DNA of 64,000 nucleotides from the NCBI GenBank assembly GCA_049509515.1, contig JBEKZV010000011.1, positions 1-64,000 on the forward strand, written 5' to 3'. Below, piece by piece: positions 34,669-44,865 of the stretch; position 1 is the first letter of the stretch; the number at the start of each line of letters is the position of its first letter. A program made the translations under genes and the position numbers. The notes below the pieces were generated by a model. That model did no database searches, was not told the origin of the DNA, and was given only the letters and a program-made list of their open reading frames with translations. Source of the DNA: JBEKCP01 sp049509515. GTDB lineage: Bacteria > Planctomycetota > Planctomycetia > Pirellulales > Thermoguttaceae.

Positions 34669-34715
34669 GTATCCGGCGCCGGGCACCCGGGCGGCACACG
34701 GAGTGTGCCGGATAC
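34669..34715. repeat. Palindromic repeat, family E (copy 3, short)
   Basis: GTATCCGGCGCCGGGCACCC followed by GGGCGGCACACGGAGTGTGCC-type sequence ending in GGATAC. It lies two bases past the stop codon of the hybrid kinase and 28 bases before the start of the broken sialidase-like gene. It has only one of the two modules of copy 1. Confidence 0.75.
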
Positions 34716-34717
34716 AT

Positions 34718-37700
34718 TTATTTCGCGGCCGTGACGGACGCAACGGCCTCGACCACCGCCTCGCGGGAGGCGGGCTTCGTCAGATGGGCGGCGAAGCCCG
34801 CCCGGCGGCTCCGCTCGATGTCCTCTCCCTGCCCATAGCCGCTCAGCGCGATGGCGGGGAACTTGTGCCCGCGCTCGCGGAGTTGCCGCATCAGGTCGTA
34901 GCCGCTGCCGTCCGGCAGTCCGAGATCGCTCAGGAGCAGGTCGAAGGCGTGTTGGCCGGCCAATTCCAGGGCCGTGGCCACGTCGCCGGCCGTTTCGATG
35001 CTGTGGCCGTCCGCGGCCAGTACCATCCGCATCATCTTGGCCGTGACGCCGTGGTCCTCGACCAGCAAGATGCGCAACGGGCGGAAGGCACGCTGCGGGG
35101 GCGCGGCGGGCGCGGGCGCCGCGGGCCGGCCGGCGGGCGCGCAGAGCGGCAGCCGCACGCTGAACGTCGCGCCCTTGCCCCGGCCCTCGCTGTGGGCTTC
35201 GATCCGGCCCCCGTGCATCTCCACCAGCGCCCGGCTGATCGCCAATCCCAAGCCCAAGCCGCCGAACTGCTGCGTGATCGAGCGATCCGCCTGCTCAAAG
35301 GCGTTGAAAATCCGCGCCAGCGCCTGCGGCTCGATCCCGATCCCGCTGTCGTTCACCTCGACGATCACGCAGTTCCCGCTCGGTCGGCAGCGGATGCCCA
35401 CGCACCCGCCGTGCGACGTGAACTTGATCGCGTTCTTCAATAGATTCCAGAAGACCTGCTGGAGCCGGGGCACGTCGACGTCGACCCAATACGGCGCGGC
35501 CGGACCCAGGTCCACGCCGAAGTGCAGCCGCCGCGCCTCGATGTCGGGCATGCAGACCTCGACCGCCCGCTGGATGATCGTACACAGCTCGATCGTGCTG
35601 CGGGTCAGTTGGAACTTCCCCTGCGCGATCCGCGACACGTCCAGCAAGTCATCCACGAGCCGCGCCTCCATTTCCACGTGGCGGCGGACCATTTCCAGGG
35701 TCTCGCGTACCGCCGGGTCGAGGCCCGGCCGGTCCTGGAGCATCGACAGGCCCATCACCACCGGCGTGAGCGGCGTGCGGAGCTCGTGGCTCAAGGCTGC
35801 CAGGAAATGGTCCTTGGCGCGGTTGGCCTGCTCGGCGGCCGCCTTGGCGTGTTCGGCGGAGTCCCGCGCCGTTTTCATCGCCTCCTCGGCCAGCTTGCGG
35901 TCGGTGATGTCGCGGACGATCTTCGAGGCCCCGATGATCCGGCCGTCTTGGCCCTTGACCGGGGAGACGGTCACCGACACGTCGATCCGCCTCCCGTCCT
36001 TGGCCACGCGCACCGTCTCCAGTCGCTCCACGCGCTCCCCGTCAAGCAGGCGTTCCAGGATTTGCCCTTCCTCCCGAATCCGCTCCGGCGGCAGCAAGAG
36101 CGTGACCGGGCGGCCGATGACCTCCTCCGCCCGGTAGCCGAACAGGCGCTCTGCCCCCGCGTTCCAGGTTCGGATGATGCCGTCGAGGTCCTTGGATAGG
36201 ATCGCATCGTCGGAAGACTCGACGATCGCCGCCAGCCGCGCCAGCTCTTCCTCGGCCCGCTTCCGCTCGGTGATGTCCACCGTGAACAGCAGCACCCCGG
36301 TAATGTCGCCCCCATCGCCCCGGCAGGGAATTTTGTCGGTCCGCACCCAGCGTTTCTCGCCGCGGGCGGTTCCCATCTCTTCCACGATGCCGAGCTTGGG
36401 TTGCCCCGAGTTGATGACCTCCAGGTCGTCCCGGTAATAATGTTCGGCCTCGTCGGGGAAGATCTCGTAGGCGCTCTTGCCTTCGATCTCGCCCGGCGGC
36501 CTGCCGACGGCTGACGCCACCGCCCGATTGACTCGGACAAAGTTGTTTTTCGTATCCTTGTACCAGATCATCGCCGGCACGGAGTTGAAGATCGTCTGCT
36601 GCTCCGCGTAGAGCCGGCGGAGCTGCTCCTGTAGCCGCAGGGTTTCCAGGATGCGGGCACACTGGGCGGCCAGCCAGTCGGCCAGGCGGAAGTGCTCGGA
36701 CGTCCACTCCTGCTTTTGGCGGCTGTAAATGCCCACGGCGCCACAGGGCCCTCCATCCCTGCGCATCGGGGCAGCGAGGACGGCCTGGAACGGTTGCTCG
36801 CCTGCCGGATGGACCAACGACAGATCCGGGCGGAGCGACGCGTCGGCCAGACAGGCCGCCTTGTTCTCGGCGATGACCAGCTCGACGAAGGTACACGCCG
36901 CGGGAAATGCGCCGACGGCCGCTCCCTCCGGCCCCAGCCCCGCCTGCCCGCGAACCGCCAGCCGGTCGCCTTGCTGCTCGAACACCATCACGGCACAGGC
37001 TGCCGGGCCGAACATCTCCCGGGCTGCCGCGCAGACGTCCTGCATCACCGCCTGCTCGGCGGCACCCAGCCGGGCCGCGTCCAGCAGCTTCTGCAGCATG
37101 TCCTCGCGGTGCGTCAGCTCCGTGGCGAGCGCCTGAATCTCCTCGGACTGCGTTTGCAGCTCTTCGTTCTGCTGGGCAAGCTCCTCGGACTGTTGCGACA
37201 GCTCCTCCGACTGCTGCGAGAGTTCCTCGTTCAGCCGCGACAATTCCTCCAACTGCTGCTCCTGCGCGACACTCACGGCCTCGGCCCACCGCGCCCGGCG
37301 GAGGCGTTCGGCCAGAATGCTCAGAAAAAGGCTGGCACCGGTGAAGATCCCCAGGGCCAGGACGTCATTCGGGGTGTCGATGCGGAACGACCCATAGGGC
37401 GGGAGGAACCAGTAATCGGCCGCCAGCGCCGAGAGCACGGTGGCCACGATCCCCGGCCCGCCTCCCCCGATGCTGGCTACCAGGAGGACTGCCGGATAAA
37501 AAGTGACAAAGAGGGGCATCGGGCCGAAGGAGTCGACCAACAGCCGCCGCAGCACCACGGCCACGGCAACGATGGCCACCGCGGAACCGTAGCGAATGGC
37601 GATCCCGGCCCACTTCTTCCCGGGAGTGCCGGGCGGCGCGGCGGGGCCGCTCAGTCGCACGTTCCGCATCAAGACCACGGCGGCAACAGCCAACGCCAGC

Positions 37701-37741
37701 AAGGCGATGGGCATCCACACGGCAACGGTCCAGATGCTCAT
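34718..37741 (-). CDS. Hybrid sensor histidine kinase (DUF4118-like membrane part, GAF, PAS, PAS, HisKA, HATPase, REC)
   Basis: 1007 residues. About 1-135: several membrane segments like the DUF4118/KdpD sensor region. About 140-205: coiled coil with repeated E-E-L-S-Q-Q-S heptads. About 215-365: GAF-like. About 380-500 and 510-630: two PAS domains. The HisKA domain has the phosphorylatable His652 in L-S-H-E-L-R-T-P-L; the ATPase domain has N-A-I-K-F-T, N-D-S-G-I-G-I and G-G-L-G-L-G-L. The C-terminal receiver has Asp939 in L-L-S-D-L-G-L-P-D and the late Lys in L-T-K-P. The kinase probably senses an intracellular or membrane signal and phosphorylates its own receiver. ATG at 37741 has GGAGG six bases upstream and overlaps the cheR stop by four bases. 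Confidence 0.92.
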   Translation of the reverse strand: MSIWTVAVWMPIALLALAVAAVVLMRNVRLSGPAAPPGTPGKKWAGIAIRYGSAVAIVAVAVVLRRLLVDSFGPMPLFVTFYPAVLLVASIGGGGPGIVATVLSALAADYWFLPPYGSFRIDTPNDVLALGIFTGASLFLSILAERLRRARWAEAVSVAQEQQLEELSRLNEELSQQSEELSQQSEELAQQNEELQTQSEEIQALATELTHREDMLQKLLDAARLGAAEQAVMQDVCAAAREMFGPAACAVMVFEQQGDRLAVRGQAGLGPEGAAVGAFPAACTFVELVIAENKAACLADASLRPDLSLVHPAGEQPFQAVLAAPMRRDGGPCGAVGIYSRQKQEWTSEHFRLADWLAAQCARILETLRLQEQLRRLYAEQQTIFNSVPAMIWYKDTKNNFVRVNRAVASAVGRPPGEIEGKSAYEIFPDEAEHYYRDDLEVINSGQPKLGIVEEMGTARGEKRWVRTDKIPCRGDGGDITGVLLFTVDITERKRAEEELARLAAIVESSDDAILSKDLDGIIRTWNAGAERLFGYRAEEVIGRPVTLLLPPERIREEGQILERLLDGERVERLETVRVAKDGRRIDVSVTVSPVKGQDGRIIGASKIVRDITDRKLAEEAMKTARDSAEHAKAAAEQANRAKDHFLAALSHELRTPLTPVVMGLSMLQDRPGLDPAVRETLEMVRRHVEMEARLVDDLLDVSRIAQGKFQLTRSTIELCTIIQRAVEVCMPDIEARRLHFGVDLGPAAPYWVDVDVPRLQQVFWNLLKNAIKFTSHGGCVGIRCRPSGNCVIVEVNDSGIGIEPQALARIFNAFEQADRSITQQFGGLGLGLAISRALVEMHGGRIEAHSEGRGKGATFSVRLPLCAPAGRPAAPAPAAPPQRAFRPLRILLVEDHGVTAKMMRMVLAADGHSIETAGDVATALELAGQHAFDLLLSDLGLPDGSGYDLMRQLRERGHKFPAIALSGYGQGEDIERSRRAGFAAHLTKPASREAVVEAVASVTAAK

Positions 37742-38631
37742 GGGAACCTCCGGTAGACGCACCGCGCGGCACTGGTCAGCCCCGCGTCACGGGGCGGCCG
37801 GTCGGCCTTGCCGGCCACGAGCAGGCCCTCTGGGGCCAGAACCGGCGCCAGCCGCCGCCAGATCGCTTCCGCCGGACCGGGCTTGAGGTAGATGGCCGCA
37901 TTCCGCCAGAAGATGATGTCCCACGGCCCATGCTCCACGCCGGCCAGCAGATCGGCGACCTTCCAGTGGGCCTGTCGGCGGAGGGCCTCGACCGGCCGCC
38001 AACACTGTCCGGCCGGCTCGAAATGCCGGTCCCGCATCGCCGAGGGCACCAGCGCCAGTGTCGTGGCATCATACAGGCCCAGCCGGGCCCGTTCGATCGC
38101 GTCGCCGCGGCAGTCGGTGCCCAGCAGGTAGCTTCGCTCCAGCAGGCCCGCTTCGCTCAAGAGGATGGCCATGCTGTACAGCTCGGCGCCGCTGGAACAT
38201 GCGGCACTCCAGATTCGCAGCCGTTGGTTCCGGCCGGCCAATGCGGGCAGGATCCGGGTTCGCAGAAAGTCGAACACGCCGGGCTCGCGGAAGAACTCCG
38301 TAACGCCGATCAAGAGCGAGTTGACGGCTTTCGCCAACAGGGAGGGCTTTCGCTCCAGCAGCTCGCGGGCAGCGTGGGCCGAGCCGGCCTTCAAGGCCCG
38401 CAAGCAAGCCGGCAATCGACGCTCCAGCGGCTGGGTGCGATAGGCCGCGGCATCCAGTCCGGCGCGGCCCAGTACCCAGGCGGTGAACTCGTCCAGCCGC
38501 CCTTCCGCGGCCGCTGCCGGGGCTCGAAGGGCCGTACCGCACGCTTCCCGCCGAGCAGGGCGCCCGGGCCGAGCCGGCGTCTTGCCCTCGAAGCAGATGT
38601 GGCTCAGCTCAGGCCTTGCGCTGCTGTGCAT
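37738..38631 (-). CDS. cheR: CheR-type SAM-dependent methyltransferase
   Basis: 297 residues. The N-terminal helical domain (about 40-110) and L-L-I-G-V-T-E-F-F-R-E match CheR. The SAM site appears as W-S-A-A-C-S-S-G-A-E-L-Y-S-M-A, and the late motif F-W-R-N-A-A-I-Y-L replaces the usual F-C-R-N-V-x-I-Y-F. CheR methylates glutamates of chemoreceptors, but no chemoreceptor, CheB or CheA is in the window. The gene is translationally coupled (ATGA overlap) to the hybrid kinase, so the partner may be a non-chemotaxis sensory protein. The upstream gap contains an AT-rich TTATCTTTATCTT stretch that may be part of its promoter. Confidence 0.85.
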   Translation of the reverse strand: MHSSARPELSHICFEGKTPARPGRPARREACGTALRAPAAAAEGRLDEFTAWVLGRAGLDAAAYRTQPLERRLPACLRALKAGSAHAARELLERKPSLLAKAVNSLLIGVTEFFREPGVFDFLRTRILPALAGRNQRLRIWSAACSSGAELYSMAILLSEAGLLERSYLLGTDCRGDAIERARLGLYDATTLALVPSAMRDRHFEPAGQCWRPVEALRRQAHWKVADLLAGVEHGPWDIIFWRNAAIYLKPGPAEAIWRRLAPVLAPEGLLVAGKADRPPRDAGLTSAARCVYRRFP

Positions 38632-38853
38632 GTGACGCCGGGGACGGTGAAGGACTCCTCTTGCGTGGTGTTCTTAAAGATAAAGATAATGGGAAGCTCG
38701 GAAAGGCACAAGCGACCGCGCCGCCCATGTTGGCGGTGTGGCCAGGCCCGCCCGCCAGGGTTCCGTCATTATTCGCACCCGCCCAATGGCGGGTAGCATA
38801 ACGGCGCCCAAATCAATAAGTTGCGCGACTTCTTTTCTTCGGGCGGATCCTTA

Positions 38854-39040
38854 TGGTGGGGCTCGCCGACCGCCGCTGCGCGTCGGTGCCCGTCGACCCA
38901 CCCTACCTCTACTCCCGCGCCCGCCGTCAGCCCTCCAACTTGTAGGGTGGGTCGAGGTCGCGCGGTGATGGTGGGTCTCGCAAACCCCTGCGCCGCGACC
39001 GAAGACCCACCGCGTTTCGGGTTTGCTCGACCCACCCTAC
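38854..39040. repeat. Dispersed repeat, family F (copies in tandem)
   Basis: The gap 38632-39065 is largely repeat. GGTGGGGCTCGCCGACCGCC begins it, GTCGACCCACCCTAC follows, then GTAGGGTGGGTCGAGG and a closing CTCGACCCACCCTAC. The units alternate in orientation and could fold into nested hairpins. The left part, 38632-38850, holds the cheR upstream region; no gene is seen. Confidence 0.75.
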
Positions 39041-39065
39041 CTTTAGTCCCGGGGCACGGGGGCCG

Positions 39066-39896
39066 TCAGCCTTCCAGCGGTGCCAGGGCCAACTGCCGCA
39101 GGGCGTCCAGCGCGGACAGAACGTCTTCGCAGGAAACCTCCTGCCAGCCGGTCAGGCGGTGGTGGACGATGGCCAGCTTGAATGCCTCGAAGGCATCGCC
39201 GAGATCGGCCGGCAGCGGCGGCACGTGCTCCAGCGGCCGTATGGGCGAGACACCCTCGTCGGCGTAGGCGTCGGAGACATCCGGCGATTGGCCGTCCGCC
39301 GGCACGGAATCTTCGGCCGGAGCGCCCGGCGATTCGGCCCGCTGGCCTTCGGTCCCCTGGACCTCGGCGATCGCGCCGGAGATGGCCTCCGGCGCCGCGG
39401 TGGGGGAAGCGGGGGCGTCCTCGTCCAACTCCTCGGACGGCTCGGCGGGCGGCGGCTCCAGCATGTCGAGCGTCTTGGCCCGCTGGAACTGCATCTCGGC
39501 AATCGTCCAGCCGTTCTGGACCGCCCCTTCGAGCCACATCTCGGCCTCGTCCCAGTCCACGGCGACCTGAAAGTGGCTCCAGTACAGGCCGGGATAATCA
39601 TCGCGCACCATGCCGAACCGCTGGTAGACCCGGCGGAGCCGGCCGGTGTGCTGCGGGGTGACGCTGCCCACGGTGCGGCTCCAGACCTCGTCGGTGTAGC
39701 TTGCGGGCGGGGCCCCGGCCGAGATCAGGGCGGCACGCCACTCGCAGATGATACGGCCCTTCTCCCAGTTGGTCGTGCTCACCAGGCGGTTCCAGCGGCC
39801 CAGGTACTCGGCCGAGGCGGCTGCGATCTGCGGCTCGGCGGCCGGCTCGGCCGGCGGTGCCCGGTCGGCGGTAAACGGTCCTTCCACGGCTGGCAT
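39066..39896 (-). CDS. Conserved hypothetical cytoplasmic protein
   Basis: 276 residues from the ATG at 39896, which follows an AAAGGA. No signal peptide. Residues about 30-150 form a helical, Trp-rich domain (Y-L-G-R-W-N-R-L-V-S-T-T-N-W-E-K-G-R-I and Y-W-S-H-F-Q-V-A-V-D-W-D-E-A), which I associate with a planctomycetal family of unknown function but cannot name. The region 155-225 is acidic and Pro/Ala/Glu-rich, probably disordered. A short helical C-terminal domain ends at L-A-L-A-P-L-E-G. It could be a regulatory or DNA-associated factor, but nothing in the sequence proves this. A strong hairpin (39928-39981) lies 32 bases upstream, in its presumed leader. Confidence 0.75.
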   Translation of the reverse strand: MPAVEGPFTADRAPPAEPAAEPQIAAASAEYLGRWNRLVSTTNWEKGRIICEWRAALISAGAPPASYTDEVWSRTVGSVTPQHTGRLRRVYQRFGMVRDDYPGLYWSHFQVAVDWDEAEMWLEGAVQNGWTIAEMQFQRAKTLDMLEPPPAEPSEELDEDAPASPTAAPEAISGAIAEVQGTEGQRAESPGAPAEDSVPADGQSPDVSDAYADEGVSPIRPLEHVPPLPADLGDAFEAFKLAIVHHRLTGWQEVSCEDVLSALDALRQLALAPLEG

Positions 39897-39927
39897 TCCT
39901 TTCCGTTCCCGGTTATCCTGTGACAGA

Positions 39928-39981
39928 AGCCCGACGCGCAAGCGAGGGAGTGCTTTCGATCCCTCGCTCGCGCTTCGGGCT
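39928..39981. repeat. Hairpin repeat (family L) in the leader of 39066-39896
   Basis: AGCCCGACGCGCAAGCGAGG (39928-39947) pairs with CCTCGCTCGCGCTTCGGGCT (39962-39981) with two mismatches; the loop contains TGCTTTCGA. The GCGAGCGAGGGA core is a repeat type I recognise as scattered through planctomycetal genomes. Its place just upstream of a gene means it would form in the 5' leader if transcription starts beyond 39981. Confidence 0.7.
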
Positions 39982-40192
39982 TGGATCCACAGTATAGCAA
40001 AGGCGGCGGCGGAGCGGCGAGCGACGAGCGGCGCATAGTGAACAGCCCCGCCGAGGCCCGGGTGTTCCCCGGGGAAAACCGCAGTCGCCGCCACCCCGGA
40101 AAGATTGTTGGGCCGCGGCAGGCCGGGGAAAACTTGTCGATGTGCGCGACCCCATCGCAGCGTGGGGGTCGTTGGTTAGGGATAGGGCCCAT

Positions 40193-40588
40193 ATGAAACT
40201 CCGGCACCTCGTGGAGATGATGCGAGAGGACAGCAACGGTGCTGAAGGATGGCCCGTTCTATTTGCATCCTACAGGCGGAACCCCGGGGGTGAATGGCAC
40301 GAAGTTGACGGCGCCCGGTGCCCAGTTACATCGGTCGAGGTGGACAACGCCGCCGGAGAGGTGCTGCTTGTGACAGCCTCGAGCCGCCCGCCGCTCTTGC
40401 TCACAGCACTTGTCGAGGAGTTGGCCCGTTTGACGCCCCAACACGGCGAGTCCACCGTCGACTGCTGCGATACGCCCATTGCAATGGACGGTGGAATCTT
40501 TCACATTGACGTGCCGATTGTTGGTGCCGGACGCGACGAAGGGAACCGTTGCTATCTTGTCGTTTTCGCCTCAGAGCCTTCCAAGTAG
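40193..40588 (+). CDS. Small hypothetical protein
   Basis: 131 residues starting at the ATG at 40193, which follows AGGG. The frame is open 51 bases upstream, but the sequence there reads across an unrelated region. The protein is soluble, acidic, with likely beta strands (V-T-S-V-E-V-D-N-A-A-G-E-V-L-L-V-T) and a C-terminal Y-L-V-V-F. I do not recognise a family. The low G+C of the third codon positions compared with neighbours hints at an orphan gene. It ends 24 bases before the helicase gene. Confidence 0.6.
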   Translation: MKLRHLVEMMREDSNGAEGWPVLFASYRRNPGGEWHEVDGARCPVTSVEVDNAAGEVLLVTASSRPPLLLTALVEELARLTPQHGESTVDCCDTPIAMDGGIFHIDVPIVGAGRDEGNRCYLVVFASEPSK

Positions 40589-40595
40589 CGGCGGC

Positions 40596-40601
40596 TATAA
40601 T
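40596..40601 (+). promoter_or_regulatory. Possible -10 box of the helicase gene (near-leaderless)
   Basis: A perfect TATAAT lies 11 bases before the helicase ATG at 40613. Transcription would then start about five bases before the ATG, giving an almost leaderless mRNA; there is indeed no Shine-Dalgarno before that ATG. No good -35 is visible. Tentative. Confidence 0.3.
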
Positions 40602-40612
40602 CTGCCACTCCC

Positions 40613-42997
<2,385 letters not shown>

Positions 42998-43163
42998 GGA
43001 GGAAGGATGAAGGATGACGGATGAAGGAGCAAGGATTTTAGATTTTGGATTTTGGATTTGCGATTGGGGATCAAGTATGAGGGGCGAGCCGATGGATCGA
43101 GTCCAACCAGCTCATCCCTGCCCCTTCATCCTTTATCGTTCATCCTTCATCCTTGCTCGCTCC
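42998..43163. repeat. Degenerate iterated inverted repeats, families B and A
   Basis: The left arm iterates GGATGAA-type units (43000-43031), then TTTTGGATTTTGGATTTGC-type units of family A (43034-43070). The right arm iterates TTCATCC-type units (43121-43160), complementary to the left. The element lies between the helicase stop and the YqjE-like gene, and its right arm encodes the last codons and the TGA stop of the latter. Confidence 0.75.
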
Positions 43164-43574
43164 TCCCCACTCCTGGAGCCAGACGAGGTCCTCGCGGAGT
43201 TCTGCGAACGTTTCCGCCAGGCCGGAGAATTCGCGGCGGAAGCGGCGCCAGGCGAGCAGTCCGACGGCCGCTGCCGCCGCCAACATCGCCGCGGCCCAGA
43301 CCAGCAGCCAGGCGACCATTGGGACCCCCAGCCAGCCGTCCAGCCACCACGCCGTCGCCACGGCCAACAGCGGCAAGACGGCCAGGGCCATGGCCGCGGC
43401 CGCGGCGGCTGCTATCGCCAGGCGACGGGCCGCCCGCACGTCCGCCAGGGCTTCCCGCCGGGCCAGCTCCCAGCGCAACGCCCCCATGCGGCGGACATCG
43501 GCGGCCAGCCGGGCCAGTTCCTCCCGAAATTCGGACCCTAGCGGTCGGTCAGGCTGCGACACGACACCCTCCAC
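43140..43574 (-). CDS. YqjE-like (phage holin superfamily III type) membrane protein
   Basis: 144 residues. A charged N-terminal helix (about 12-50) is followed by two strong membrane segments (about 50-75 and 80-108), then a charged C-terminal helix. This is the layout of YqjE/actinobacterial holin III proteins, small inner-membrane proteins encoded beside YqjD-like (DUF883) proteins. The last residues (S-K-D-E-G) and the stop come from repeat B. Third gene of a minus-strand run with 43637-43948 and 43959-44276; in Escherichia coli the equivalents are yqjC-yqjD-yqjE-yqjK. Confidence 0.82.
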   Translation of the reverse strand: MEGVVSQPDRPLGSEFREELARLAADVRRMGALRWELARREALADVRAARRLAIAAAAAAAMALAVLPLLAVATAWWLDGWLGVPMVAWLLVWAAAMLAAAAAVGLLAWRRFRREFSGLAETFAELREDLVWLQEWGGASKDEG

Positions 43575-43578
43575 AACG

Positions 43579-43652
43579 GTCTTGGGCCTTGGGTCTTAGG
43601 TCTTGGTGCCAAGACCCAAGGCCCAAGACCCAAGCCCTAAGACCTAACCCCC
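43579..43652. repeat. Degenerate iterated inverted repeat, family C (copy 1)
   Basis: The left arm iterates CTTGGGT/CTTAGGT units (43579-43606) and the right arm the complementary AAGACCCAAG units (43611-43652). It fills the gap between two genes and encodes the last five residues and the TAG stop of the gene at 43637-43948. A second copy is at 48380-48468. Confidence 0.75.
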
Positions 43653-43948
43653 AAAACCTGCCGCACCTCCTGCCATAATTGCCCGGCCAGCGGGGCGATG
43701 GCCGCCTGAACGAGGCGGCCGCCGAGCCAGCGGACAAGCCGGCCGTGCCGCAGACCGGCGGCCAGCGACAGGCCCGCACCCGCCGCGGCCATCGCCGAGT
43801 AGCCGGGATAACGGTGTACCACCGCTCGCCATGACAAGAGTTCCCGCCCCCGGCGGCGCACGGCGTGCAGTCGCCCGTCAATGCGGCGCCGCAGGCGGGC
43901 AATCCGCAGCCGAAGCTCGCGATCATCGAGCTGGGAAGGATCTGGCAT
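43637..43948 (-). CDS. Small hypothetical protein between YqjD- and YqjE-like genes
   Basis: 103 residues. The N-terminal 40 are very Arg-rich and helical (R-E-L-R-L-R-I-A-R-L-R-R-R-I), followed by a hydrophobic Gly/Ala segment at about 51-70 and an amphipathic C-terminal helix. It may correspond in role to YqjK-type proteins, but there is no clear similarity. It starts 10 bases after the DUF883-like gene, so the three are likely an operon. The last residues G-V-R-S and the stop are encoded by repeat C. Confidence 0.75.
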   Translation of the reverse strand: MPDPSQLDDRELRLRIARLRRRIDGRLHAVRRRGRELLSWRAVVHRYPGYSAMAAAGAGLSLAAGLRHGRLVRWLGGRLVQAAIAPLAGQLWQEVRQVLGVRS

Positions 43949-43958
43949 GGTAAGACAA

Positions 43959-44276
43959 TTATCGTCTCAGCCGCCGGCCGAGGAAGAACCCGGCCGCGGC
44001 CGCGATGCACAGCCCGGCCCCCGGATGCCGCTTGACAAACTCCAGCGCCCCGTCCGCGAGCTCGCCCACGGTGGTCTTGCGGACCGCCGCGATACGCTCG
44101 GCGGCACGGTGGCGGACATCGTCGTAGAAGTCCCGGGCCTTGTCGAGCTCGGCCTTGGCCCGTCGCAGGGCATCGGCGGCGCACGAGGACTCGGCGGGGG
44201 CATCGCCGTCGGCCGGCGCCCCGCAATCCCCTCGTTCAAGGGGGTCGTGGTCGTGTTGCAACGAGTCGTTGCTCAT
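43959..44276 (-). CDS. YqjD/ElaB-like DUF883 protein
   Basis: 105 residues. The ATG at 44276 has AAGGAG seven bases upstream. An acidic N-terminus is followed by a long amphipathic helix (about 30-80, A-L-R-R-A-K-A-E-L-D-K-A-R) and then P-G-A-G-L-C-I-A-A-A-A-G-F-F-L-G-R-R near the end. This is the layout of DUF883/YqjD/ElaB proteins: a soluble helix and one C-terminal membrane anchor, reported to associate with ribosomes in Escherichia coli. First gene of the three-gene run ending at 43140. Confidence 0.85.
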   Translation of the reverse strand: MSNDSLQHDHDPLERGDCGAPADGDAPAESSCAADALRRAKAELDKARDFYDDVRHRAAERIAAVRKTTVGELADGALEFVKRHPGAGLCIAAAAGFFLGRRLRR

Positions 44277-44397
44277 GGCAATCTCCTTCCGCGAGAAGGC
44301 GTGTTCCATGAGCAAGCCTACGTTACTGCCCGGCGTTGGCAATTCGCCGAAGGGGGGTGGGGGTGAGCCTTACGGCTCGATCAGGTTCCCGCTGTCC

Positions 44398-44613
44398 CTA
44401 CAAATCGCCCGGCGCAAGGCCCGTTCGCCGCGCGATGCGGGCCAGCATGCGCGGACCGATCTCCTCGCGATCGCGAAATGCAAAGACACAATCCGGCCAC
44501 CCCGGACGGGAGAGTACCCGGTGCGACGTCCCAGACCGACGCTTGATCGTCCACCCGATCCGCAGGAGGGCGGCGAGTACACGGCTGGCTCTTGTTGATG
44601 GCCATTGGCTCAC
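44398..44613 (-). CDS. hicA: HicA-family toxin (mRNA interferase)
   Basis: 71 residues. Starts at a GTG that overlaps the HicB stop by four bases (GTGA). The dsRBD-like HicA pattern is visible: R-V-L-A-A-L-L-R-I-G-W then G-T-S-H-R-V-L-S-R, whose His is the likely catalytic residue, then E-I-G-P-R-M-L-A-R-I-A-R-R-T-G-L. HicA cleaves mRNA and tmRNA when free of HicB. The gene order (antitoxin first) is the reverse of the classical hicA-hicB order. Confidence 0.85.
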   Translation of the reverse strand: MSQWPSTRASRVLAALLRIGWTIKRRSGTSHRVLSRPGWPDCVFAFRDREEIGPRMLARIARRTGLAPGDL

Positions 44614-44810
44614 ACGGGCACCGCAAACACCTCACGCAACTCGGGAATTTCCTCGCCGTGGTCGAGGCGATCCGCCAGAGCTCGCAGGGCCAGGGCTTGG
44701 ACTTTGCAGATCGCGTCTGCCCGACTCTCGCCATAGACCATGACGCCGGGCAGATCCGCCACTTCGGCGATCCAGCGACCATCGTCTTCCCGCTCGACCT
44801 CGATCTTCAT
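44610..44810 (-). CDS. hicB: HicB-family antitoxin
   Basis: 66 residues from the ATG at 44810; an upstream codon would add 16 residues, but the conserved region begins M-K-I-E-V-E-R-E-D-D-G-R-W. The partial RNase H fold follows with A-E-V-A-D-L-P-G-V-M-V-Y-G-E-S and a C-terminal helix. No separate DNA-binding domain is present, so this is a short HicB that binds and neutralises HicA; repression of its own promoter would need another element. Coupled to hicA through a four-base overlap. Confidence 0.85.
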   Translation of the reverse strand: MKIEVEREDDGRWIAEVADLPGVMVYGESRADAICKVQALALRALADRLDHGEEIPELREVFAVPV

Positions 44811-44865
44811 CAGCCGCTCCTCTACCCCAATTCTACCATGCCCGACCGCATATAGCACGTGGGCT

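Noticed and set aside
43000..43165. CRISPR-like tandem repeats
   Set aside because: Units are short, degenerate and contiguous without unique spacers, and no cas gene is present.
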